From Actinomortierella ambigua (Eukaryota; Mortierellomycota; Mortierellomycetes; Mortierellales; Mortierellaceae), in contig JAAAJB010000085.1 of assembly GCA_016098155.1 (NCBI GenBank), positions 1-64,000 on the forward strand: a stretch of DNA of 64,000 nucleotides, read 5' to 3'. The notes under the pieces were generated by a model. That model was not told where the DNA came from. It made no database searches and saw nothing but the letters and a program-made list of their open reading frames with translations. Below are positions 35,431 through 44,474 of this stretch, piece after piece. Position 1 is the stretch's first letter. The number at the start of each line of letters is the position of its first letter. Position numbers and translations under genes: made by a program.

Positions 35431-35766
35431 CTGGTCTCACAGCAGGAGTGGATAGGTGAGGGAGGAGTGGGGTGTGGGTGCAGGGATGAGGGGAGGGCTA
35501 GTCGTGTAAAGCGGAATTACTCTGCGAGAGGAAGATAGATGCTAAAGCACAAAGAACGCTCGCAGGGAAAATCAAAACACACACGGATGTATTGCTATCT
35601 CTGTGAGGGGTGTGCGTGTGTCTGCCTACCTGCTCGGGGTGATCCTTGGAAGTTTGGTTTTCCCTACGAGTATTCTTTGTGCTTTAGTATCAATCTTCCC
35701 CCTCCCAGAGAGATTCCGCCTTACACCCCGCACCTTCTACACCCAGTCACCCCTGTTGTGTTCAGT
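35431..35766. mobile_element. foldback MITE-like element with long inverted arms
   Basis: The segment at 35505-35573 (GTGTAAAGCGGAATT to GGGAAAATC) is repeated in inverted orientation at 35655-35726 with about 84% identity by hand count, including a perfect CTAAAGCACAAAGAA core. Weaker inverted similarity continues outward to about 35431 and 35766 (CACAGCAGG against CCTGTTGTG). The central loop is about 80 bp. It carries no ORF. The homologous block of unit 1 lacks it, since there CCGCCTTGTG is followed within a few bases by AGCAAAGGCAG. It therefore appears to have been inserted into unit 2. A clear target-site duplication was not found. Confidence 0.65.
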
Positions 35767-36162
35767 GTGAAGCAAAGATAGATTGTGTATACATGTTACT
35801 AAAAGTAGTAGGCAGGAATTTGGACCCCGTCGCATGAGCGTCTTTTTGTGAGGGAAAGGAAGGGTTGTTTGTGTGACATGTTCATGATTTGGAAGCTTGA
35901 TAGTCTTTCTGGTTGTGCTCGCATGGTGTGGGAGTCAGTTGTGGAGGTGAAAACGGCTTGTTTTTTTTTTACCTCGACCCTGACACTTTCTGGTTGGCCA
36001 GGAACTGCAGCAAAGCCTCGCTACCGATGGGTGAAAAATTTTCTCCTTGAGCTGGGACAAAATCTCAACAATTACAATACCTTCAATAAAGACGAGCGTG
36101 TGCAACTCCTAGCCGTTGAGTGGACACTCCAAAAAACAGTGTATTCTGAGAGGAGTATACAT

Positions 36163-37227
36163 CTAAACTATAAGCATGCTGTCACCAAACATGTCGAACT
36201 CGTATTCTCCAATCTCCACAATCTCAGCATAGCTGCGCATAACAATCTCCTTGCCTGCGAATGCTGCTGTAAGCACAATGTGGCTGGACCGGGGACGGTG
36301 GAGATTGGTGAGAAGAGCATCCACGACCTTGAACTCAAACCCAGGGTATATGTAAAGGTCAGTCCACCCCGACTTGGCCTTGACGGGGGTTTTAGGTGCC
36401 TGGAGGACTGCCAGCGATTCGAGAGTGCGCAAGACTGTCGTACCAACCCCGACGATGCGACGCTTCTCGGCCATGGCTCGATTGATTTGGGCGGCAGCCT
36501 CGTCGCCAACCTCAAAGTACTCAGCTGTCATTTTGTGGTTCTCGATCTCTTCGGCGCTGATATGACGAACAGCCAGGCTTTCGGTTGTTCCAACATGCAG
36601 CGTGATGTATGCAATCTCTACACCTTTGCGGGCAATCGAATCCAGCAGCTCAGCAGAGAAGTGGAGACCTGCCGATGGAATATCTAGCGAGCCCGGTGTC
36701 TTGGCGTAGACTGAGCGATAAGACTCATTCTTGGTGTGCCACAAAGTAAGGTCGATGTGCATCGTCTCCTCAATGCGCGTGCCATAAGCGTCATAAGCGG
36801 GCATCAGTCGTTCGAAAGGCTCAAACCTGGCCTTCCAGAGCTCATCGGGGCGTTGGCTGATCAGGGTACACGAGAGCTGAGGATCGTCCTTGCACGTTAG
36901 AGTGATACCGGGTTGTGGGTTCAATTCGCCAATGATTTTGGTAAGCGTCGTACCCTCGGGCTCGTGACCGAGAAGGAACACCAGCGCGGATGTGTCGCCA
37001 TGTGTAAAACGGAGGGCGTTTGGCAGGACATAGCTGTCGTTCAAGACCAGAAGATCGCCAGGATGGAAGTAGTCGAGAATAGAGGAGAACACCGTGTGGG
37101 TAACTGAGTCTGCTCCGCGATCGAGCACGACCATCCTTCCGCTTTCGCGGGTCTTGCCACGCAAATCAATGGGATCGTTTGGTATGACCGTCGAGCTCTC
37201 ACTGAAGTCAAAGTCAGCTGTCTTCAT
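36163..37227 (-). CDS. queA: QueA-like SAM:tRNA ribosyltransferase-isomerase homologue, copy 3
   Basis: Intact 354-aa paralogue beginning MKTADFDFSESSTVIPNDP. All QueA motifs are present and GDSMLIV closes the protein. It shares SESST near the N-terminus and MFGDSMLIV at the C-terminus with copy 2, but ITLTC and SLLGH-region features partly with copy 1. This mosaic pattern fits gene conversion among copies. A 2-nt deletion upstream puts the ATG corresponding to position 29007 of copy 1 out of frame, which supports MKTADFDF as the true start. The leader intron is predicted from 37345 to 37231 (GTAAGTCG donor, GACAG acceptor). The coding region is intronless, unlike most neighbouring housekeeping genes. 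Confidence 0.9.
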   Translation of the reverse strand: MKTADFDFSESSTVIPNDPIDLRGKTRESGRMVVLDRGADSVTHTVFSSILDYFHPGDLLVLNDSYVLPNALRFTHGDTSALVFLLGHEPEGTTLTKIIGELNPQPGITLTCKDDPQLSCTLISQRPDELWKARFEPFERLMPAYDAYGTRIEETMHIDLTLWHTKNESYRSVYAKTPGSLDIPSAGLHFSAELLDSIARKGVEIAYITLHVGTTESLAVRHISAEEIENHKMTAEYFEVGDEAAAQINRAMAEKRRIVGVGTTVLRTLESLAVLQAPKTPVKAKSGWTDLYIYPGFEFKVVDALLTNLHRPRSSHIVLTAAFAGKEIVMRSYAEIVEIGEYEFDMFGDSMLIV

Positions 37228-37456
37228 GGCCTGTCGTGTTTCGGGATGTATCCGGGAATAGAATGCGATGATGCAGAAGTTGGTGAGTTACCATGGCACA
37301 TCACGAGGCAATGCAACTTGTGTTGTGGTAGACCTGTCGACTTACTGTGCGAGGTTAATGTCTCTGTGAGCAGTTTGCGTGAAGGAAGGAGGGATACCCT
37401 GCAGGCGATTTTAAAGCGAAAGTGAGGATGAATTTATCAACAGCGAAGCGTGTTCC

Positions 37457-37464
37457 TTTAAATA
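37457..37464 (-). promoter_or_regulatory. TATA-like box of queA copy 3
   Basis: TATTTAAA on the minus strand, 230 bp upstream of the copy 3 ATG. The surrounding sequence is conserved with copies 1 and 2, although the adjoining GGTACC is changed. Confidence 0.55.
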
Positions 37465-38299
37465 CATGTGCAGCACCACATTGCCATGACCACGCTTTCT
37501 GCCTGAGCCGCTATAACAATTATCTTTGCCCGTACTGATTACCCAACATTTGCTCCATTTCGTTCCTACACAATGCTAAAGAAAACACTTGTTTCCCAAG
37601 CCTTGATCATCCATTAGCATTTTTCCGTGAGAACCCATGGAGATATCCTACAAACATATAGTCGCTTACGGAATGAATGGTGCTATTCAAACGCCATCTG
37701 ACGAAGCCACGTCCGTCACGCCCTTATGCGTACGTGGACCCTGACCGTGTTCGTTTTCATGCCAAGATTGCGGTTATAGTCTAGAGGATTCCATGTCATT
37801 TTCGCACCTTTTCCCATGCCTGTAGCACAGACACCTACCCCTGAACCTTGTATTGTTTGTATCATTGCATCTTCGGCAATTGCTTGCACCCCTGTTAGTG
37901 TCCATGCTATGGTGCCCACCTTGTTGTTGTGTATCATTAAACTTGTTGACAGATGTGCACCACACCCGGCCCTCCGGCCTTTGCGGTACGCATTTGAACC
38001 CTAACTCACGCTTACCTTCAAGCTAGACCCCCTATCTTTATCTTTTTAGACTTCAATTCTTTGGACCAGAAGGCGCTGACTACCCCTTGTGCCGCCCCCC
38101 TCCCCCTCTTGTTCTTCGCCGGGGCAACTCTCAGCCATAGTGTTGTATCGAGCAAGGTAAAGCGTGTCTCAATTGACGGCGCTGCCCATGCGGACCTTTC
38201 TCCATGTTACTTGCACGATGGCACCTCACTTTTGGTTATCGGTTACCGCGCACAGGTGATTGGTGTCGCCACACTAGCACGTTCTCACGCCTGTGATGC

Positions 38300-38321
38300 T
38301 TTTTTTTTTTTTTTTTTTTTT
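38300..38321 (+). repeat. poly-T tract in unit 3
   Basis: 22 T residues at the position homologous to the poly-T of units 1 and 2. Confidence 0.95.
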
Positions 38322-38580
38322 GGGCTTTCGTAGCTAGAACGGAAGCTTGATGAGTTCTCACGGGAAATTCACACCTCATCTGAACACCCAAACTAAGGTT
38401 GAACGTTTCTGAGCAGCATTAGTTTCCAACCCACTCTCTCTTTTCACCCCTCCCACGCCTACAATTTCTGATCACGCATGTGGAGAGAGAGTCGTGAGAC
38501 AATTTTTTTGTGAGGCGATAAACTCTATGCTTCAATGCCAAACAATTGGTTTTTTTTTATGTCCACGTGGAGCAAAGGCT

Positions 38581-39252
38581 ACCACAATGTTACTCTCCTA
38601 CGTTTTCTATCCTTCTATCTCCATTCAACCCTCACTTACTATTTTTCCAAACAACGTGACGTGACGAGCCAAGGATCAGTAAGCGGGTGATGGAATGAAT
38701 GTATTGTAGCGTGTGAATTGTGCTATTACGAAGAGGGATGAGAAGCAGAAAGGCAGAGGAAGAGAGTCCAATGGGGCGAGTATTGGGAGTGAAAAGAGTT
38801 AGAGAGTGGAATGGAGAGTGGAGTGAGAGAGCCAATGACAACGTCTCTACAATAGTTAGAGCGGCAAAGATCTGTGCAAGTCCCCCGCATTTCTCAGCAT
38901 CCATATCCCCAGGGTGCTTGACCCCACAAATGACAGTTTTGGTCAAGAATCGTCGCTAAAACGCGGGGAACCCATTCGAGGGCTCTCTCTGTCGCCACAT
39001 GATGGCCATGAAACACAGAACTCAGCATACCCCACTTCTACACTCCATCCACTTGTGTGTGAGAAAAGGGACGATGGTTCCCTACTGGTCAGTCAACAAC
39101 TGCCAGATGAAATTGGCGACACAAAAAATATGGTACAGCATTGGCATCTGGGAAATTTATTCTGCCAAAAGGGTATGGACAGAGAGTTGGTGTTCATCAT
39201 ATCTGTTTGAAAAAAAAAAAGAAAGAAAGAAGAAATTGCCTCGTTGACGAAA
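38581..39252. other. intergenic, no gene recognised
   Basis: About 670 bp between the end of queA unit 3 and the dehydrogenase stop. The segment 38735-38830 is purine-rich. No convincing ORF or RNA gene was seen. Confidence 0.45.
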
Positions 39253-40344
39253 CTATCGAGACTCGGAGATGTATGAGGGAGGACGACTCTTATCCGAGCT
39301 CTTGTCCGAGCCCCTGTCCGAGCTCCTATCCGAGAGCGACATGCGCGCTAGAGACTCACGGGTCGCGGCCTGGGTGGTCTCGGGCAAATCAGACTTGGCG
39401 CGAACGGCGTCGATAAGCGAGCTCCAGTCCTGGTGACCCTTATTCTGCTCTTTGAGGGTTGTGAAATGCTCATGAACCAGGTCCGCCGTCGGGAGGACCG
39501 TGTGACTGTCCTGGGCCAGCTGGCGCATATGGTTGACGTCCTTGAGACCGAGATCGATCGAGAAGCCATCCTCCTTACCGAACTGACCCTCGACCATGTT
39601 CTTGGCATACCCGGTCCAGACTGGGGACGGGAACGTGACCTCGATAAACTTGAGCAGTGCGTCTGTGCTGACATCCGACTTTTCCGCCAGCGTGAGTCCC
39701 TCGGCCAGGAGCTCCATCGAGCCTACGATGAAGAAATTGCCAATCAGCTTGAATGAGGACGATGCGCCGACGTTGGGGGTCTTGAGGTGGATGATCTGGC
39801 GCGACATGGTGTTGAAGTACAGGCAGAGCTTTTCGATCGCCTTCTGGTCACCTGCTGTGATCCAGATCAAGCGCGCCGCCTTGGCAGCAGGTGGGCGACC
39901 AAAGACAGGGCACTGCAAGAACTTGTGCTGAGGGTAGACAGCGAGTCGTTCCTTGATGCTTGTCGACAACTTTGGGGAGATGGTCGAGGTGTCGCAAAAG
40001 ATGATCTCGTGGTCGACCTGGCCGGACAGCTCGATCAGGTGTTCATAGACCTCCTCGACGGCCTGGTCGTTCGACAGCGATGTGAAGATGATGTTTGACT
40101 GGGCCACCACGTCCTCGATCGAGTCTGCCACACGCACTCCATAGCTGTTGTGCAGCTTGTCGGCCTTGGCACGGGTGCGGTTCCACACTGTCATGTTGAG
40201 CGACCGCGACGTCAGGTATTTTTGAAGGTTGGCTGCCATGTAGTATCCCATCTCGCCCAAGCCGATCCAGCCGATGCGGTCCTGGTGCTTGAGGTGTGGC
40301 AACAGCTTGTCGCGCAGCGAAAACTTTGACTTGCTGGAGGACAT
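39253..40344 (-). CDS. NAD(P)-dependent beta-hydroxyacid dehydrogenase (HIBADH/GLYR-like)
   Basis: Single-exon, 363 aa. A Rossmann dinucleotide-binding motif GLGEMG lies at residues 28-33, following the beta strand RIGWI. The family catalytic lysine is K199 in SSFKLIGNFF, and the C-terminal all-alpha domain (residues about 190-310) includes FSIDLGLKDVNHMRQLA. These features match 3-hydroxyisobutyrate dehydrogenase and related 6-phosphogluconate-dehydrogenase-fold enzymes. The usual APVSGG substrate loop is replaced by CPVFGRPPAAK, so the substrate is probably not plain 3-hydroxyisobutyrate. No mitochondrial presequence is seen. The last 35 residues are a Ser/Asp/Lys/Arg tail with the repeated unit SDRSSDRGSDKSSDK, absent from typical members. 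A (GGT)n run lies just upstream of the ATG. Confidence 0.85.
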   Translation of the reverse strand: MSSSKSKFSLRDKLLPHLKHQDRIGWIGLGEMGYYMAANLQKYLTSRSLNMTVWNRTRAKADKLHNSYGVRVADSIEDVVAQSNIIFTSLSNDQAVEEVYEHLIELSGQVDHEIIFCDTSTISPKLSTSIKERLAVYPQHKFLQCPVFGRPPAAKAARLIWITAGDQKAIEKLCLYFNTMSRQIIHLKTPNVGASSSFKLIGNFFIVGSMELLAEGLTLAEKSDVSTDALLKFIEVTFPSPVWTGYAKNMVEGQFGKEDGFSIDLGLKDVNHMRQLAQDSHTVLPTADLVHEHFTTLKEQNKGHQDWSSLIDAVRAKSDLPETTQAATRESLARMSLSDRSSDRGSDKSSDKSRPPSYISESR

Positions 40345-41325
40345 TCTGATGTTGTTGATGCTGGTGGTGGTGGTGGTGGTGGTATTTGGCGCGCGTGCGA
40401 AAATGGGAGGATGATGTGGTTGCTGGTGGAAAAAAAAAAGTTGAGGGAGCGAAGACAGAAAAAATTAAGGAAGTGGGAAATCTGAGTTATTTATACATGC
40501 CGTGTTTTAAGTGGCCTTTTTTCTCTAAAGATTCTCCCGACAGGGTTGGTTTTTCCCCGCGTTTTACTCGTTGTCCTTCCTTCGTCAGTGACATGGTCAA
40601 AAGAGTACCAGCCAGTAGGAACAAACCGGGGTCAAACCTATCAGGCTTATCGACCCTTATCCTGGCTAGACTCCTCATCAGGGTGCACGAGCCCTACTAC
40701 GCTGGCTGACTCAAGCAGTCCTTGTCACCCTACAGGGAGGTTAAGCGGAAAGAGGCATTGGTGGCTGTGACTGAGGGTACTCTTGTCATGACCCGAACGT
40801 ACAGTCAATATGGTTGTTCCAGGACGCGGTCTGTCCTGTCTCCTCTCACAGGTGTGAGGCTAGTTGACTGACTGACCAAAAGCGCAGCCCCTTCTGTCTA
40901 AACACCCATGGGCTCAAGCAAAACCACTCTGTATAATACCTCTTAACAACCCGATCCTCGCCTGGGTCCTGTCAAGCACCAACGATCCATTGTGCGTGTT
41001 TGTATTCGACAGCTGATTATGCTCCCCCTCCCCCTCCCTACTTTCCCACTCGTTCAAACCTCCCCTGCTTCACATTCTTCACTTCCTCACTTGAATAATT
41101 GCCTCTTCCTCCCTCTTCCTCCCTCCTTTACTTTTGGCATGATTCATGCACGATGACTAAAGTGGTTTGTCCATGCTCTCTTTAACCCCTTCCTTGTGCC
41201 CAGCAGGCCAACCTTGACTTTCCAAAAAAAGGTGGCTTAAAAACACAGAAAAATGGTTGGACAGAAAGCTCTGACAAATCTGACAGAAGAAAAACCATGT
41301 TTACATCGTCTATGACAAATCCCTC
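40345..41325. other. intergenic, possible degraded repeat DNA, no gene
   Basis: Contains the dehydrogenase promoter, with a (GGT)n run at about 40362-40382, and the ATM1 3' flank. The middle (about 40600-40990) has the texture of old repeat DNA but no ORF, no paired terminal repeats and no RNA gene that I can define. Confidence 0.4.
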
Positions 41326-43977
41326 TCACTTTGCACCGTATCCAAGGATGGCAGCCTCGCCCTCTTGCGTGTCCCACATGTACTTGTAGACGCCGTCCTG
41401 TCGCAGCAGCTCTTCATGGCGACCTTGCTCAGCAACGCGACCATCCTTGAGAACAATAATCTCGTCGGCATCCATGATGGTTCGCAACCGATGGGCGATA
41501 AAGATGCTCGTCGTTGTCTTCTCTTGCAAGATCTGCCGAATATTCTGCAACAGACCCTGTTCCGTATGGGTGTCGAGCGCCGAGGTTGCCTCATCGAAAA
41601 GCATAATGGGCGAGTTCTTCAGGATAGCGCGTGACAACGCCACGCGCTGCTTCTCACCGCCCGACAACATCAGACCACGCTCACCAACCTTGGTCTCATA
41701 CTGGTCTGGCAACCGCATGATGGCCTCGTGGATCTGGGCCTTGCGCGCCGCGGCTTTGATCTCGTCCTCGGTCGCCGTCACACGGCCGTACTGGATGTTC
41801 TTCAAGATAGTGGTGTTGAACAAGGCTGTCTCCTGAGGGACCACGCCAATCTGCGACCGCAGGCTGTCCAGCTGCACATCGCGGATGTTTTGTCCGTCCA
41901 CGAGGATGTTGCCAGAAGTTGGGTCGTAGAAGCGGAAGAGCAAGCGCAAGACTGTTGACTTGCCACAGCCTGAGGGCCCCACAATCGCAACCTTCTTGCC
42001 CGATGGTACCACAAAGCTGACCTTGTTCAGGATCGGTCGATCCGGGCGGTAGCCAAAGACGACGTCCTCGAAGCGAAGCTCGCCTCCCTTGAGATCCGTG
42101 AGCACCAGCGGTGGCGCGTTGGGCTTGTCCTTGACGTTCGCATGGACCCCTTGCAAATTAAACATGGTCTCCATGTCCACCAAGGCCTGACGTAACTCGC
42201 GATAGACGGAGCCTAAAAAGTTGAGCGGGACAGACAGCTGGAAGACCAACTGGTTGATCATGACCACATCGCCGACCGTCATGGTGCCGTTCATCACTCC
42301 ATGCGCCGCCAGGTACATCATGCCCGTCAAGGCCGTCGAGAAGATAACGTTCTGACCTGCGTTCAGGAATGCCAAACTTGTTGCAATCTTGATATATGCT
42401 GTCTCATACTTGGACAGTGCGCTGTCGTACTGCTTCATCTCGTACTTTTCGTTGTTGAAGTACTATTGGACATGGGGAAATATTGGCCTCTTGTTAGCAG
42501 GGAGGCCTCTCGCCGTGTCTACCTAGTGAGGTGAGAATCATCTGCTTCCTTCAATGGCAAATAGGGTGAGTATACCTTGACAGATTCAAAGTTCAAGAGG
42601 GACTCTATAGCCACAGTCGCTGCCTGGTTATCAGCGGCGTTGGCCTGCTTTCTGAATTTTGTGCGCCAAGAAGTCGTCTGGACAGTGAACCAAGTGTAGG
42701 CAGCCATAGTAACAGCTGTAACGGCAGCAAAATTGGCGCCATAGTGGTAGGTCAAGATACCACACACCATGGTGATTTCCAAGGCTGTCGGTAGCAAGTG
42801 AAAAACCATGGATGACAACAAGAAGCTGATACCCCTATTCTCATCCAAAGCAGAGTAGAAGAGTGCACGCGCCACAGGGTGCGGGATAAATTAAAATGCT
42901 TGACACAGCCAAGTCTTCATCTCCAGAGAGTAGGAGGTACTAGCAATGTTTTTTTTCTTACTTTGTTCCTCGATCAATAGCACGTGAAAGACCACCGGTT
43001 TGTTTTGTCAGATGAAAAGACATATCCAGTTTGTGAAGGTGCTCAAAGACATTGAGCGACACACGGCGGATCGCCTTTTGAGCAACAGCAGCAAATACAG
43101 CATTTCGTAATTCGCCAAAGATGGACGATCCAGCTCTGGCGAGACCATCTAGTTAACAAAGACGAAGAAGCAGCAGAAGAAGAGTTGGACACTGTGAGTC
43201 TGAGATCAGCAGGAAAGGCGTTGCTAGTGAGGGGCAATAGGAAGTGGAGGGCATCAATGTTTGCACGCATGAACCTACAACCAAGAATCACAGCGCCGGC
43301 GACAGCAAAGACGGTGGCGCCTTCAGGAAAAGTCATGTTCAGACTATCAATAATGTCCTTGAAGAAGAAGGGTACTTGCACATTGAGGACTTTGCCGAGA
43401 ATCAAGAACGTAAGTGCAGTCACGACTCGGATCTTGACTCCTTTGTCACCCTTTGGCCAGATGTAACCCGAAAGCTCTTTGAAGATTCGCCAGTCCAGTT
43501 TGTTCTGATCACTCGCCGTCTTGACGATCGAGTCCGTTGCAGATGAAGTCGAAGCAGCCTTGGCACCCGTGGCAGCATCGGCAGCTGCCTTGGCGGCCTT
43601 TTGGGTGGATGCGCCCACGCCTGCCGCCGAGCCGTTGCCGACCTGCTCCCCAAATGCCGGTGGGGAATCCTTTTTGTGGGCGCCGTTACCCAGAGGGTTG
43701 TTGTTGTTGTTGCTCTGTTGGTTGCGTCGTGGCGGACTTGTCCTGAGTGAACGCCACTGTCCCTGCCTTGAGATCAGGTTGAATACTGACGGCGCCGTCG
43801 GACGCTGTTGCTGTTATCAGATATAAGAGAATAATGAGGGAGTAAAAAAATGACGTGATCAGCGCATGCATCGCTCAACGGAAAGTCAATTACCGTCCCT
43901 GGATCTGCCCAACGGCTGATACAAGGAGCGACCTGCGTCAGTCTAATGAAAAGGACGAAAGTAACGGCAGGGTCCAT
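41326..43977 (-). CDS. ATM1: Atm1, mitochondrial ABC transporter (ABCB7 type)
   Basis: Five exons on the minus strand: 43977-43894, 43810-43279, 43148-42962, 42834-42576 and 42462-41326, giving 732 aa, all phases consistent. The N-terminus is an Arg/Ser-rich presequence ([20 protein letters not shown]). A half-size ABC exporter follows, with [52 protein letters not shown] and [13 protein letters not shown] landmarks ([20 protein letters not shown]). The ATPase has Walker [10 protein letters not shown], signature LSGGEKQR, Walker [11 protein letters not shown] and H-loop FIAHRL. Atm1 exports a glutathione-linked sulphur compound from the matrix for cytosolic Fe-S assembly. Exon 1 is the least certain part, chosen because it supplies an ATG in frame with a GT donor. 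Confidence 0.93.
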
Positions 43978-44474
43978 GGGAGAGACATACAGACTGTAGT
44001 ACAGAGAGCAGGCGTTGAGGAAGACGTGCACGGTCGTGTGTGGGAATAATGGAGGAATGGTATCTCTGCAGTCTCAGTTGGGCAGCCACGGCCAGCGTGG
44101 AGGGGCTGGTGGCGGAGCCTGTTGCGCGAATCGATGTACCAGCCATCGCGAACGCGGTTGCCGAAGTCCATGGCAGCCGTGCAGCCTTGGACCAGCAGCC
44201 ATGCAATGCCATGGCAACGAAGAAGAAATGGTGTGGTGTTGGTGAGTGGAGGGTAAGAGAGGAGGGGGGATGGTTGGCATGTTCCTTCCAAGACCACTTT
44301 TTTATTCATTGCCAGCGCAGCAGTCCCTGTGTTGCACAGGTGGGTTATCTCTCCCGACAAAAAGTGATCCGGTTGGCCTTCGATTGCATTGGCTGCCCCA
44401 ATCGGAGCGTTAGAAATCACTCTCCCAGCTGCGCGAATCAGATCTGATAGCAACGGCATTCACATAGACACACG
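43978..44474. promoter_or_regulatory. divergent promoter between ATM1 and the PPR gene
   Basis: 497 bp between the starts of two genes for mitochondrial proteins. A CCAAT-type pentamer is seen in GCCCCAATCGG near 44395. The long minus-strand ORF across this stretch is judged non-coding because ATM1 has a better first exon at 43977. Confidence 0.4.

Larger units (their letters stand above)
32565..36010. repeat. tandem duplication unit 2 (queA copy 2 with flanks)
   Basis: Starts with the same 3' flank as unit 1 (GTCCAGAATC, then GTGGCTATGGGTGACGAAAG). It contains a (GA)n expansion at 32729-32771 where unit 1 has only about five GA units. It runs through queA copy 2 and its upstream region, and ends after the block GGAAGCTTGATAGTCTTTC (about 35890). 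A foldback element is inserted near the end. Confidence 0.8.
36140..38580. repeat. tandem duplication unit 3 (queA copy 3 with flanks)
   Basis: Homology with units 1 and 2 begins just downstream of queA copy 3 (GTATTCTGAGAGG), so the longer 3' flank of the other units is missing. It continues through about 1.3 kb of upstream DNA to the poly-T and the motif TCTATGCTTCAATGCCA (about 38525), after which similarity to unit 2 stops. Confidence 0.75.

Noticed and set aside
43938..44459. 173-codon minus-strand ORF starting near 44459 as ATM1 N-terminus
   Set aside because: It does not splice in frame to ATM1 exon 2, whereas the ATG at 43977 does and yields a coherent presequence.
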